A stretch of 64,000 bases of DNA from NCBI RefSeq assembly GCF_000428825.1, contig NZ_AUAR01000007.1, forward strand, positions 62,001-126,000, read 5' to 3'. Of the stretch, positions 50,933-60,402 are shown piece after piece; the stretch's first letter is position 1; every line of letters starts with the position of its first letter. The translations under genes and the position numbers were made by a program. The stretch is from Desulfomicrobium escambiense DSM 10707 (GTDB lineage: Bacteria; Desulfobacterota; Desulfovibrionia; Desulfovibrionales; Desulfomicrobiaceae). The notes below the pieces were generated by a model. That model saw only the letters and a list, made by a program, of their open reading frames with translations, did not search any database and had not been told where the DNA came from.

Positions 50933-52234
50933 CTACTCCACCACCCCCAGCCGCTCCCACTGTTCCCTCTCCTCAACGCGTGCGGCGGCGACGCGCGCCT
51001 CGTCCCACGGTTCGATGACCAGGGCCTCGGCCACGAGCTGCCAGAGGTATTTCACCTCGTAGTCGCAGTCGGGGTAGAACTTGGGGATGCGGCGCATGAT
51101 CTGGTCGCGGCAGTTGGAGCAGCCCACGACCACGACGTCGGCGCCGGAATCCTTGATCTGGCGGTACTTGTAGCGCGCGTGCCAGGCGGACTGCTGCTCG
51201 TAGGGCATGGGCCACATGCCGCCGCCGGCGCCGCAGCAGAAGTTCTTGTCGCGGGTCGGGGTCAGTTCGACGAAATCCTCGACGCAGGCGGCCATGATCT
51301 CGCGCGGCTCGTCAAAGTAGCCGTGGCCGTAATGGGCGGCCAGTTCGCGGCCGTGCTTGCAGGAGTCGTGGTAGGTGAAGCGCTTGCCGCGGTGCACGGA
51401 CCTGTCGAGGCGGATGCGGCCCGTGCGGATGAGGTCCAGGAGATAGTCATAGAGATAGACGAAGCCCACGGCGTTGTCTGGGTTCTCGGCCGCGAGGGCG
51501 CTCATGCCCTTGCGGCAGCCGTAGGACCCGCCGCCGCAGTCGGGCATGATCATGGTCCCGATGGCGTTGGCGCGCATGTAGGCGACTTTGCGCCTGGCCA
51601 GTTCGCGGTTGGCTTCGTAGTTGCCGGTGAAGAGCGCCCAGTCCACGGCCTCCCAGCCTTCGGACGGGACGGTCCAGTTCTCGCGGGCGGCGTAGAAGAT
51701 CTTCCACCACCAGAACTGGTCCTCGAAGTCGCCGTACACTTCCTTGGAGTTGGGAAAAAAGAGGATGTCCGCGCCCTTGCTGTCCACGGGCACGTAGAAG
51801 CCGGGGCACTCTTCGGCCAGTTCGCGGCCGAGGTCGCGCATGCCTTCGAGGTATTCCTCCCGGCTGATGGCCAGGTTGTTGCCCGTGGCCAGATTGTTGG
51901 CCATGCCCTTGTGCAGGGATCCGGGTACGGCCTCGCGGGGTCGCAGGCTCTTCATGTGCGCCATGACCGAGGGGATATCGATGCCGGCCGGGCAGACACC
52001 GGCGCAGCGGCCGCAGCCCGTGCACAGCCAGGGGAAGTCCGAGGCCACGACCTCGCCGACCAGGCCGTTGGCCAGCAGGCGCATGACCTTGCGTGTGTCC
52101 CATCCATCCATGCCGGGCGTTCCTGTGATCGGGCAGCCATTGGCGCAGGAGCCGCAGACCAGACAGGAGGCGAAATCGAAGCGGTCCAGAAAGGTCCGCA
52201 GTTCATGACTCATGCAGTTTGGCGAGGTGCTCAC
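50933..52234 (-). CDS. (Fe-S)-binding HdrD/DsrK-like protein
   Basis: A 433-residue protein with two [4Fe-4S] motifs at the N-terminus, Cys24/27/30/34 and Cys71/74/77/81 (CLVCGSCANGCP, CTGCGRCAGVCP), and two CCG-type Cys domains (GCRKGMSALAAEN region with PDCGGGSYGC, and NFCCGAGGGMW). Such proteins are catalytic subunits of heterodisulfide-reductase-like or DsrK electron-transfer complexes in sulfate reducers. Start GTG at 52234 has AAGGG upstream; a later ATG at 52213 lacks one. Monocistronic; partners not in the window. Confidence 0.85.
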   Translation of the reverse strand: MSTSPNCMSHELRTFLDRFDFASCLVCGSCANGCPITGTPGMDGWDTRKVMRLLANGLVGEVVASDFPWLCTGCGRCAGVCPAGIDIPSVMAHMKSLRPREAVPGSLHKGMANNLATGNNLAISREEYLEGMRDLGRELAEECPGFYVPVDSKGADILFFPNSKEVYGDFEDQFWWWKIFYAARENWTVPSEGWEAVDWALFTGNYEANRELARRKVAYMRANAIGTMIMPDCGGGSYGCRKGMSALAAENPDNAVGFVYLYDYLLDLIRTGRIRLDRSVHRGKRFTYHDSCKHGRELAAHYGHGYFDEPREIMAACVEDFVELTPTRDKNFCCGAGGGMWPMPYEQQSAWHARYKYRQIKDSGADVVVVGCSNCRDQIMRRIPKFYPDCDYEVKYLWQLVAEALVIEPWDEARVAAARVEEREQWERLGVVE

Positions 52235-52323
52235 GGAAACCCTTGCTCAATGGCGATAAAATATCCGTTAGCCGAGCGGAAAAGAAAACTATTGAGCATC
52301 AATATTCGCAAGTCAACATTTTA

Positions 52324-52339
52324 TGTTCGATAACGAACA
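52324..52339. promoter_or_regulatory. Inverted repeat in gap upstream of Fe-S gene
   Basis: TGTTCG and CGAACA with a 4-base spacer, in the AT-rich 141-base gap upstream of the GTG at 52234. Possible operator. Confidence 0.3.
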
Positions 52340-52375
52340 AAAACGCACAATTTTCCCGCAGGCCGACAAGTCCTC

Positions 52376-53425
52376 TCAAGAAATGAGGTGCAACCCGTAC
52401 TTGGCGTGGAGAAAAGATTGGAATTCCGCCACAAACTTAAAGCAGTCTACGAGCTTTTCACGTTCGGCAACGCTCAGTCTGTCCGGGCGGACGAAGTTGT
52501 CGGGCGGCATCCCCGCGCGCACGACCGCGGCCTGGGCATGCAGACGCAGATCCTGAAAGAGGCGCAGTGCGTCCTCCATACCCGTGGCCATGCCCTCGGA
52601 AAAGACGCCCTCGCCGCGCAGGGCGTGAAGTCGGTCCAGGGTGCCCGTTTCGCGCAGACCGTGTTCCAAGGCCAGGGTCTTGATACCCTGGGTCAGGGGG
52701 AAGACTCCGCCCTTCTTGATGTCCAGAGCGCCCTTGGCAGGCCCATTGCGCTCGACGGCCAAGGCGTTGAAGAAACCCAAGGGGGGAGGAAAGCGCAGGG
52801 CCTCGCGGGCCATATACATGAGCAGGACGGGCGTGTCCCTGACCTGACGCATCACGAGTTCGCGCAGACTCTCGAACAGGGAGGCCTCGCCGTGGACGTG
52901 GCGGGCATCGGCCAGCTGGGTAAGATGCAGGACGGCGTCGGCGTCGACCGTGCGCGTCATGGCGCTCACGCCGTCGCGCCAGGCCGCGGCGCTGCGCCGC
53001 CAGACGGGGTTGTCCACCGTGACGCCATGGGGGCATGGCGGGACGCCCGCCTCGATGAGCGTGGCGAGGAACAGCCGGCCGAAGGACTCGAAATAGGCCG
53101 CGGCAGGCTCGTCGGGCCCGGCGAAGACCAGGGCGTTGTCCTGGTCCGTGGCCAGGAGTTGCTCCCGGCGGCCCTCGCTGCCCAGCACCATGAGGGAATA
53201 CCCGCAGGGCGGCGGACCCAGCTCTGCCTCGGCCATGACGGCGGCGCGGGCGATGATCCGGTCGTTGGCGTTAGCCACGAGACGCCCGACGCCGACGCCG
53301 TCCATTCCCCGGTCGGCGCAGCTCAGTACCAGGTCCTGCAGCCTGCGCACGTAGCGGGCCAAGTCCGAGCTGCACCCAACGACATCACCGGCCGGGTCGG
53401 GGGAAAACGACTCGTCGAACCCCAT
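52376..53425 (-). CDS. DUF294 nucleotidyltransferase-like protein
   Basis: A 349-residue protein. N-terminal nucleotidyltransferase-like domain with LGSEGRREQLLATDQDNALV near 80-99 (G-S and D-x-D), and C-terminal DUF294 helical domain. In many bacteria the same pair is fused to cyclic-nucleotide and CBS domains; here they are missing. It lies 36 bases after actP, and DUF294 proteins are often near acetate permeases, so a regulatory role in acetate uptake is inferred. Confidence 0.8.
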   Translation of the reverse strand: MGFDESFSPDPAGDVVGCSSDLARYVRRLQDLVLSCADRGMDGVGVGRLVANANDRIIARAAVMAEAELGPPPCGYSLMVLGSEGRREQLLATDQDNALVFAGPDEPAAAYFESFGRLFLATLIEAGVPPCPHGVTVDNPVWRRSAAAWRDGVSAMTRTVDADAVLHLTQLADARHVHGEASLFESLRELVMRQVRDTPVLLMYMAREALRFPPPLGFFNALAVERNGPAKGALDIKKGGVFPLTQGIKTLALEHGLRETGTLDRLHALRGEGVFSEGMATGMEDALRLFQDLRLHAQAAVVRAGMPPDNFVRPDRLSVAEREKLVDCFKFVAEFQSFLHAKYGLHLIS

Positions 53426-53461
53426 GTGACTCCGTTTTGGGGCGGCGCGTGCCGCCCCGGT

Positions 53462-55009
53462 TTATTCCGCGCCCACCCCGAGATAGTTTCGCACGCGCTG
53501 GCTCTCGTACTTGGCCTGTGCGTCGGAGTCAGGAACCAGGACCGATCCCAGCCATCCGGCAAAGAAGGCAGCGGGAAGCGAGATGAGGGCCGGGTTCTTC
53601 CACGGGAAGATCGCCTGGGCGTTGCCGAGCACGTCGACCCAGACCGTGGGGCTGAGGATGATCAGCCCTACCGCGAGAACGGCACCCACGGCAATGCTAG
53701 CCGTGGCGCCGACGGTGCTGAAGCGACTCCAGACGATGGACATGAGCAGGGCCGGGAAGTTGGCGCTGGCCGCGATGGCGAAGGCCAGGCCGACCATGAA
53801 GGCCACATTCTGGCCTTTGAAGGCGATGCCCAGGCAGATGGCCAGGATGCCCAGGGCCACGGTGGCGCGCTTGGCCATCTTGACCTCGGCCTCCTCGGTG
53901 GAGCGGCCCGAGCGGAAGACGTTGGCGTAGAGATCGTGGGAGAAGGTCGTGGCCCCGGCCAGGGTCAGGCCGGCCACCACGGCCAGGATGGTGGCGAAAG
54001 CCACGGCCGCGATGAAGCCCAGGAACATGATGCCGCCCGTGACCTCGGCCAGGAGCGGGGCCGCCATGTTGCCGCCCTTGTCGAAGCCGGTGATGACGTC
54101 CTGGCCCACGAGGACCATGGCCCCGAAGCCGATGATGAAGGTCAGTATGTAGAAATAGGAGATCAGGCCCGTGGCGTAGAACACGGATTTGCGCGCGGCC
54201 TTGGCGTCGGGCACGGTGTAGAAGCGCATGAGAATGTGCGGCAGGCCGGCCGTGCCGAACATGAGGGCGATGCCCAGGGACACGGCGTCCCAGGGGTTGG
54301 AGACCAGTCCGCCCGGCTCCAGGACCTTGGGGCCGTACCGGAGCACGGCGGCGTCGAACAGGTTGACGGGGTCGTAGTCGAAGCGCGCCAGGACCATGAC
54401 GACGACGATGGTCGCCCCGCCCAGGAGCAGCACGGCCTTGATGATCTGCACCCAAGTCGTGGCCAGCATCCCGCCGAAGAGCACGTAGGCGATCATGATG
54501 CCGCCGACCACGACGACGGCCGCCTCGTAGGGCAGGCCGAACATGAGCTTGACCAGGGACCCGGACCCGACCATCTGCGCGATGAGGTAGAAGGCCACGG
54601 TCATGAGGGAACCGCACGAAGCGGCCACGCGGATGGGTTTCTGGCGCAGGCGGTAGGCCACCACGTCGGCGAAGGTGTACTTGCCGAGGTTGCGCAGGGG
54701 TTCGGCGATGAGGAACATGATGACGGGCCAGCCCACAAGGAAGCCGATGGAGTATATGAGGCCGTCGTAGCCCTTGAGGGACACCAAGCCGGCGATGCCC
54801 AGGAAGGACGCCGCGCTCATGTAGTCGCCGGCCAGGGCTATGCCGTTCTGCAGGCCCGTGACCGAGCGGCCGGCGGCGTAGAACTCGGAGGCCGTCCTGC
54901 TACGCTTGGCCGCGTAGTAGGTGATGACCAGGGTGAAGGCCACAAAGACCAGGAAGAAGCCAATGGACACGGCGTTGGGCTGGCCGATGGAGGACGCGAA
55001 CTCGTTCAT
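53462..55009 (-). CDS. actP: Cation/acetate symporter ActP
   Basis: A 515-residue sodium:solute symporter with about 13 membrane helices. Conserved elements: [17 protein letters not shown] near 60, GLSYxxG-like [17 protein letters not shown] near 262, and the Na+ site region [16 protein letters not shown] near 356. It imports acetate and small monocarboxylates. It overlaps yjcH by four bases, the usual pair. Confidence 0.92.
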   Translation of the reverse strand: MNEFASSIGQPNAVSIGFFLVFVAFTLVITYYAAKRSRTASEFYAAGRSVTGLQNGIALAGDYMSAASFLGIAGLVSLKGYDGLIYSIGFLVGWPVIMFLIAEPLRNLGKYTFADVVAYRLRQKPIRVAASCGSLMTVAFYLIAQMVGSGSLVKLMFGLPYEAAVVVVGGIMIAYVLFGGMLATTWVQIIKAVLLLGGATIVVVMVLARFDYDPVNLFDAAVLRYGPKVLEPGGLVSNPWDAVSLGIALMFGTAGLPHILMRFYTVPDAKAARKSVFYATGLISYFYILTFIIGFGAMVLVGQDVITGFDKGGNMAAPLLAEVTGGIMFLGFIAAVAFATILAVVAGLTLAGATTFSHDLYANVFRSGRSTEEAEVKMAKRATVALGILAICLGIAFKGQNVAFMVGLAFAIAASANFPALLMSIVWSRFSTVGATASIAVGAVLAVGLIILSPTVWVDVLGNAQAIFPWKNPALISLPAAFFAGWLGSVLVPDSDAQAKYESQRVRNYLGVGAE

Positions 55010-55317
55010 TTCCCCTCCCCCCTCATGCCGTCCACGAGGTTGCGCACGGACTCGTCGTAGACGCTGTTGGCCCAGGCCACGTAGATGCCGGTCAGCACGC
55101 AGGCCGAGAGAATAACGGCCAGGCCCACGGGCACCCCGAGGGTCAGGTGCTCGCCGACCTTGAGGGCCAGGAGATCGCGGCGAAAGGCCAGAATCAGGAT
55201 GAAGCCGAAGTAAATTGCCAGGATGAGGGTGCTGAGAACGGCCGAAACGGCCCTCTTCCTGGTGACGAGTTCCTGGAATCGCGTCTGATCCAGGCTGCCG
55301 ATGGACACGATTGGCAT
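55006..55317 (-). CDS. yjcH: DUF485 small membrane protein YjcH
   Basis: A 103-residue two-helix protein (about 25-47 and 62-85) with FQELVTRKR before and [14 protein letters not shown] after, the DUF485 layout. It precedes actP on the same strand, as in many bacteria. Overlap of four bases with actP. Confidence 0.9.
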   Translation of the reverse strand: MPIVSIGSLDQTRFQELVTRKRAVSAVLSTLILAIYFGFILILAFRRDLLALKVGEHLTLGVPVGLAVILSACVLTGIYVAWANSVYDESVRNLVDGMRGEGK

Positions 55318-55740
55318 GAAGTCCTCCCTTGCTGCGGTGAAACGGGGCGCCGGTTCATTCCGGCAGCCCCCTTCGTACCATAGTTCACAAGGGAGACACG
55401 CCTTTCTCGGTCAGAGGGACGTTGAGCCCACTGTACGGCATGGCGCCATCGGCGTCCCGCAAGAGGCCATTGGCCTGCGCCCCGCCGCCGCTGACCGCGG
55501 GCATCCCCCGGCGGCCCTTGTCAGCCGCCCGGTTTGCGGGATTCGATCCGGTCAAGATGCGGCCTCGGAACGGTCGCGAGATGTCGATTCCGACCGCCAT
55601 CCATCGGCGAGCGGCGCGTTTTGCCGGGCGGATGCACACACGTACGTAATCTGCGTCTTGTCTGGTAACCTCGAATGTGCGATACTTTCCATCGATTCGT
55701 CAGACATGTGTATGACAAGCAGACCGAAACCGGAGCCCGT
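55318..55740. other. Divergent promoter region of yjcH and the receiver gene
   Basis: About 420 bases with no supportable gene. It holds a promoter for the plus-strand receiver gene (55658-55686). Nothing else of note was seen. Confidence 0.5.
55658..55686 (+). promoter_or_regulatory. Candidate sigma-70 promoter of receiver gene
   Basis: TTGTCT, 17 bases, GATACT; predicted start about 48 bases before the ATG at 55741. Confidence 0.45.
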
Positions 55741-56121
55741 ATGTCCATCCCCCCCGTCATCCTGATCATCGAGGATGAGGATTTTCTCCGCTCATCCCTG
55801 GCCGACTACCTGGAGGACCATGGCCATACGGTCATGACGTCCCCCAACGCCGAAGACGGTCTGCGTCAGGTGGAAACGGGCAGTCCGCAGATCTGCATCG
55901 TGGACATGCGCCTGCCCGACATGAACGGCAACGAGTTCATCCTGCGCGCCTGCCGCCTCGATCCCAAGCTCAGGTTCATCATTTTTACGGGCTCGGTTGA
56001 ATACAACCTGCCCGAGAGCCTGTCTGCCATCGGCCTGACCACGTCGGATATCCTGTTCAAACCCCTGACGGACATGAACGTCCTGCTCACCAAGATCGCC
56101 GAGTTCGCACCCGCCTTCTGA
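55741..56121 (+). CDS. Single-domain response regulator
   Basis: A 126-residue CheY-like receiver with IIEDEDFLRSSLADYL (acidic pocket), phospho-acceptor Asp near residue 53 in CIVDMRLPDMNGNE, Thr in IIFTGS and Lys in LFKPL. No output domain. GGAG lies just upstream. Partner kinase unknown; the ZraS-like kinase nearby has its own regulator. Confidence 0.85.
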   Translation: MSIPPVILIIEDEDFLRSSLADYLEDHGHTVMTSPNAEDGLRQVETGSPQICIVDMRLPDMNGNEFILRACRLDPKLRFIIFTGSVEYNLPESLSAIGLTTSDILFKPLTDMNVLLTKIAEFAPAF

Positions 56122-56203
56122 CCTATCGCCTTAGCCTTGAATTTCCTGGAAATTTCCTTTAGGTGCAAAGCGATTTCCGACCACCGCCCACCAAGGACTG
56201 CAC

Positions 56204-56989
56204 ATGCGCATCGGACTCGTCACAGCACCCGTTCCCGCGTCCATCGATGACGCCGTCGAGACGATACTCGGCTTCATCACCCAGGCGGCGTCTTTCGACG
56301 TCGAACTCCTCTGCTTTCCCGCGGCGTATCTGCCCGGACTGCGCGGCCGGAAATTCCGCATCCCGCTCTGCGAACAGCATCAGATCCGGGAGGCCCGTGA
56401 CCTCATCCGCCGGGCGGCCGCCGAGCACGCCATCGGCGTCATCCTGCCCATGGAGTGGCCCTCGGACAAAGGGCTCTACAACATGGTCCAGGTCATTTCG
56501 CCCACCGGCAGCATCATGGGCACACAGTGCAAGATCCAGCTCGATCCCGGCGAGGAGGACATCTATGTGCCCGGCAAGGGCAGGCGGATGTTCGAAATGG
56601 CGGGGGTCAGGTTCGGCGTGGTCATCTGCGACGAAGGCTGGAAATACCCGGAGACCGTGCGCTGGGCCGCCCGTCGCGGGGCCAGCATCGTTTTCCACCC
56701 GCAGTGCACGGGCAGCAACGTGGCCGGGCACACGCCCCGGCACTGGTGCGACCCCGACGCCCCCTACTATGAAAAGGCCATGATCTGCCGCAGCGCGGAG
56801 AACGGCGTCTACTTCGCCAGCGTGAACTACGCCCTGGCCCGCCAGGAGTCGGCCACGAGCGTCATCGCCCCCGACGGCACCTGCCTGGCCCACCAGCCTT
56901 ACGGACAGCCAGGCCTGCTCATCCAGCTGGTGGAGACGGACCTGGCCGACAACCGCACGGCCGACCGCTACGCCCCCGAACGCTACTGA
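56204..56989 (+). CDS. Nitrilase-family protein, catalytic Glu replaced
   Basis: A 261-residue carbon-nitrogen hydrolase fold protein. The Lys (Lys110 in GTQCKIQLDPGEED) and Cys (Cys142 in GVVICDEGWKYPE) of the triad are present, but the position of the Glu, normally FPE, is FPAAYLPG (Ala40). Without that Glu, hydrolysis may be impaired. The gene faces the ZraR-like gene convergently. Substrate unknown. Confidence 0.8.
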   Translation: MRIGLVTAPVPASIDDAVETILGFITQAASFDVELLCFPAAYLPGLRGRKFRIPLCEQHQIREARDLIRRAAAEHAIGVILPMEWPSDKGLYNMVQVISPTGSIMGTQCKIQLDPGEEDIYVPGKGRRMFEMAGVRFGVVICDEGWKYPETVRWAARRGASIVFHPQCTGSNVAGHTPRHWCDPDAPYYEKAMICRSAENGVYFASVNYALARQESATSVIAPDGTCLAHQPYGQPGLLIQLVETDLADNRTADRYAPERY

Positions 56990-56995
56990 CGCGTC

Positions 56996-58345
56996 TCAGG
57001 GCTCAAGCCCGAACTTCCTCATCTTGCTGCGCAGGGTGACTCTGGTCACCCCGAGCACCCGCGCGGCCTCGCTCTTGTTGTGGCCGACCTGCTCCAGGGT
57101 GCGCGTGATGGCCTCGCGCTCGGCGTCCTCCAGCGACACTCCGGCGGTGCGCCCGGAGCTTTCGTGGTCGAGTCCGGGCCCCCGGTCTCCTGCGCGCAGG
57201 CCCGCTGGCAGGTCCCTTTCCGTGATCATCTCGCCCGGTGCAAGGATGACGGCCCGCTCCACGGCGTTCTCCAACTCGCGCACGTTGCCCGGCCAGTCGT
57301 GGCGCAGCATGAGGTCCATGGCGCGGGGTGTGAAGCCGCGGAAACTCTTGCGGTTGCGCTGGGCGAAGCGGTCGAGGAAATGTCTGGCCAGGAGCGGAAT
57401 GTCCTCCGGCCTTTCACGCAGGGCCGGAACGCGCAGGGCGATGACGTTCAGGCGGTAATAGAGGTCCTCGCGGAAATGCCCCGCGGCCACTTCGGCCTGC
57501 AGGTCGCGGTTGGTGGCGGCGATGATCCGCACGTCCACGCGCACGGGCCTGTCGCTGCCCAGGCGCTGCACCTCGCCCTGCTGCAGGGCCCGCAGCAGCT
57601 TGGCCTGCAGGGCCACGGGCATCTCGCCGATCTCGTCCATGAACAGCGTGCCGCCGTCGGCCTGCACGAAAAGCCCGTCACGCTGGCGCTGGGCCCCGGT
57701 GAAGGCGCCCTTCTCGTGCCCGAACAGCTCGCTCTCCAGCAGATTCTCGGCCAAGGCGGCGCAGTTGACCGTAACCAGCCGTCGCGCGCCGCGCGGGCTG
57801 CCCTCGTGCAGGGCACGGGCCACCAGTTCCTTGCCCGTGCCGGACTCGCCCAGAACCAGGACCGAGGCCTCGGACGGGGCCACGGCCCGGATCATGGCGA
57901 AAAGCTCGCGCATGGCCGGGGCGGACCCGATCATGCCGGCCGGGACGGCCGGCGACTCCCCTTCCTGGCCCTGCCGCAGACCGCCGTGCGCCAACGCCCG
58001 TTCCAGGCCGCTGCGCAGCTCGTCGAAATCCAGGGGTTTGTGCAGATAGTCGAAAGCCCCGGCCTTGAGGGCGCCGATGGCCGTGTCCACGGAGGAATAG
58101 GCGGTCATGATCAGCACGGGCAGGCAGGGGTTGAAGCCCTTGATCCGGCGCAGGGCCTCGATACCGTCCACCTCGGCCATGCGCACGTCGGTCAGGATGG
58201 CGTCGTAGGCCTTGCCGCGGACCATGTCGACGGCATCCGAACCGTCGGGGGCCGTCTCGACCTCGTACCCCCAGCTTTCGAGCATGGCCGTGAGCATGGT
58301 CAGGTGGGCCCGGTCGTCGTCGACCACGAGAATGCGCGCCTTCAT
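56996..58345 (-). CDS. Sigma-54-dependent response regulator, ZraR-like
   Basis: A 449-residue NtrC-type regulator. Receiver (1-120; VVDDDRAHLTML, Asp in ILTDVRMAEVDG), AAA+ domain (about 145-375; GESGTGKE Walker A, GAFTGA sigma-54 contact loop, GTLFMDEIGE) and a Fis-type HTH at the end (SEAARVLGVTRVTLRSKMRKFG). Strong GGAG upstream. Pairs with the kinase gene (overlap four bases). Likely activates the sigma-54 promoters at 59792 and 60342. Confidence 0.92.
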   Translation of the reverse strand: MKARILVVDDDRAHLTMLTAMLESWGYEVETAPDGSDAVDMVRGKAYDAILTDVRMAEVDGIEALRRIKGFNPCLPVLIMTAYSSVDTAIGALKAGAFDYLHKPLDFDELRSGLERALAHGGLRQGQEGESPAVPAGMIGSAPAMRELFAMIRAVAPSEASVLVLGESGTGKELVARALHEGSPRGARRLVTVNCAALAENLLESELFGHEKGAFTGAQRQRDGLFVQADGGTLFMDEIGEMPVALQAKLLRALQQGEVQRLGSDRPVRVDVRIIAATNRDLQAEVAAGHFREDLYYRLNVIALRVPALRERPEDIPLLARHFLDRFAQRNRKSFRGFTPRAMDLMLRHDWPGNVRELENAVERAVILAPGEMITERDLPAGLRAGDRGPGLDHESSGRTAGVSLEDAEREAITRTLEQVGHNKSEAARVLGVTRVTLRSKMRKFGLEP

Positions 58346-59703
58346 CGTTTTTCTCCTCGTTTCGGCAGATCCAACGTCACCTCGGTCCCGCGACCGGGTT
58401 CCGAGACGATGCGCACGCGGCCGCCGTGAGCCTCGACGACGGTCCGCACCGTGGCCAGCCCAAGCCCCGTGCCCTGGTTCTTGGTGGTGAAATAGGGGTC
58501 GAAGACCCGGTCCAGGTCCTCGCGCGGGATGCCGGAGCCCGTGTCGGCCACGCGCAGTTCCAGGCGGTCCCGCACGGCCTGGGCCGAAACGCTCAGAGTC
58601 CCGCCGTCCGGCATGGCCTGGATGGCGTTCAACAACAAGTTCAAGACGGCTTGCAGCATGCGGTCCGCGTCCAGCACAACCGGGCCGACGTCTCCGAAAC
58701 GCGTCTGCACGGCGATGCCCCGGGAACGGCAATCGTCCTCCACAAGCCTGAGGGCATGGGTCAGCAGGACCGCAGGGACCGTGCCGGCCAGCCGCAGCTC
58801 CGACGGACGCGTCAGTTCCAACAGCTCCGAAACGACGCGGTTCAGCCGGTCCGCCTCGCCGATCATGACCTCGGCCAGATCATGGTCCTTGGAGCCGGGT
58901 TCGAACTTGGTCCGGAAATACGTGGCGAAGCCCTTGATGGAGCTCAAGGGGTTGCGGATCTCGTGCGCCACGCCCGAGGCCAGGGTGCCCATGGCGGCCA
59001 GGCGTTCCTGGCGGACCACCTCGGCCTGCAGGGCGGCCACCTTGCGCCTCCAGGAAAGCGAGGCGCCGCCGGCGAAGACAAGGGTCAATCCCAGCCCTGC
59101 AGCCATGGCCAGGGTCAGGATGTCCTTGCGCGCGGCCTGCAAATAGAGGGCGGCGTCCAGCCCCACTGCGATGACGACGCGTCCCTCCGGCTGCGCTTCC
59201 GGGGAGTGCATGCCCCCGTGCATGGAATTGCGTATCGGTCGACGGGGCGGCCGCGACAGGCGGTAGACCACAAAGACCGGCTCACGGCCTTCGCGCACGA
59301 CACGCCAGGAGGGATCTTCCGAGACGGGCAGCGCCGACAGGACCGTAGCCGGTGCGGCCGCCCCGTCCTCGGCCTCGCTCAGGCTCTCGATGCTGCCGTT
59401 TTCGTCGATGACGGCCACAAAGCGCAGGTCGCCCTCGCGGACCATCTCGTCCATCAGCCCGCGCAGGCGGAACTGCCGCCCCTCCATGCCGCGCATGCCC
59501 ATGCGCCGGCCGGCCTCGACGGCGCGGATGAGGGTCTCCCCCTGGGTGGTCAGGATGCGGGCGATGGTCCGCTGCTCCCGCGCCCGGCCCTGAACCGCGA
59601 TCCAGATGAGAATAAGGGCCGCGGCGACGGCCAGGATGATCAGGGCCCGTCGGTAGCCGGAGGGCACGGCCGTGCCCGTGGATTTCGTATGTGTGGCGTC
59701 CAT
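58342..59703 (-). CDS. Sensor histidine kinase, ZraS-like
   Basis: A 453-residue membrane kinase. Helices at about 19-38 and 198-220 enclose a periplasmic sensor of about 160 residues with a His/Met-bearing stretch (NSMHGGMHSPEAQPEG). H-box GVAHEIRNPLSSIKG near 255, N-box NLLLNAIQAMPDGG, G1/G2 DTGSGIP and GTGLGLATV. GAGGC precedes the ATG. The periplasmic histidines hint at metal sensing, as in ZraS (inference). Confidence 0.9.
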   Translation of the reverse strand: MDATHTKSTGTAVPSGYRRALIILAVAAALILIWIAVQGRAREQRTIARILTTQGETLIRAVEAGRRMGMRGMEGRQFRLRGLMDEMVREGDLRFVAVIDENGSIESLSEAEDGAAAPATVLSALPVSEDPSWRVVREGREPVFVVYRLSRPPRRPIRNSMHGGMHSPEAQPEGRVVIAVGLDAALYLQAARKDILTLAMAAGLGLTLVFAGGASLSWRRKVAALQAEVVRQERLAAMGTLASGVAHEIRNPLSSIKGFATYFRTKFEPGSKDHDLAEVMIGEADRLNRVVSELLELTRPSELRLAGTVPAVLLTHALRLVEDDCRSRGIAVQTRFGDVGPVVLDADRMLQAVLNLLLNAIQAMPDGGTLSVSAQAVRDRLELRVADTGSGIPREDLDRVFDPYFTTKNQGTGLGLATVRTVVEAHGGRVRIVSEPGRGTEVTLDLPKRGEKR

Positions 59704-59791
59704 GATGCCTCGCGCGGGACGTGGAACGGATGTTCCCGTAGGTTCCCGCGGTGTTGGTGTGAAAGGAAAGGTACCAGTGAAGGGAATGCAT

Positions 59792-59807
59792 AGCAATTTC
59801 CCTGCCC
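59792..59807 (-). promoter_or_regulatory. Candidate sigma-54 promoter of the kinase/regulator pair
   Basis: On the minus strand: GGGCAGG, four bases, TTGCT (GG-N10-GC spacing correct; -12 perfect, -24 five of seven). Predicted start about 77 bases before the kinase ATG. Confidence 0.5.
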
Positions 59808-59875
59808 GAGCGCCCAGGCCAAACCGCGTTGCCAGGCCGGGCGGTATTTCGTAGGCGTGAGAAAAAGGAGGGGCA

Positions 59876-60217
59876 ATGCAGCTTCGCGAACTTCAGGACG
59901 ACATCGACGCATGGGTCAGGACCTACGGGGTCCGCTATTTTTCCGAACTGACCAACCTCGGCATCCTCATGGAGGAAGTCGGTGAAGTGGCCCGGATCAT
60001 GACCCGGCGCTACGGGGATCAGAGTTTCAAGGGGACCGAGAAGAACGATCTGGCCGACGAACTGGCAGACGTGCTCTTCGTGCTGACCTGCATCGCCAAC
60101 CAGACCGGCGTGGACCTGACCGAAGCCGTGCGCTCCAATCTGGAGAAGAAGACCAGACGCGACAAGGATCGGCATTGGAACAACCCCAAGCTGACCCGCG
60201 GCACGGATGGTCAATAA
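59876..60217 (+). CDS. MazG-like nucleotide pyrophosphohydrolase
   Basis: A 113-residue single MazG-type domain. Metal-binding acidic residues in ILMEEVGEVAR (Glu33, Glu34, Glu37) and DLADELADVLF (Glu62, Asp65). AAAAGGAGG precedes the ATG. These enzymes hydrolyse nucleoside triphosphates, often damaged ones. It lies between the ZraS-like kinase and the ZraP-like gene; a functional link is not evident. Confidence 0.85.
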   Translation: MQLRELQDDIDAWVRTYGVRYFSELTNLGILMEEVGEVARIMTRRYGDQSFKGTEKNDLADELADVLFVLTCIANQTGVDLTEAVRSNLEKKTRRDKDRHWNNPKLTRGTDGQ

Positions 60218-60341
60218 CTGACCAGGCGGCATGGCGGGCCTGATCAGTTTCTATCCGCCGGGACGTCCCGAATCCTGCCCGAACACCGATCTGAAAAAAT
60301 AAACCAATTCAATTCAGCGAGTTAAACATAAGAAAACAACT

Positions 60342-60357
60342 TGGCACGGCCCTTGAT
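60342..60357 (+). promoter_or_regulatory. Candidate sigma-54 promoter of ZraP-like gene
   Basis: TGGCACG (perfect -24), four bases, TTGAT (the -12 GC is GA). Predicted start about 35 bases before the ATG at 60403. Confidence 0.55.
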
Positions 60358-60402
60358 ATTCTCTGTGCACAAACGATGTCACATCAACCACCGGAGGATA
60401 TC

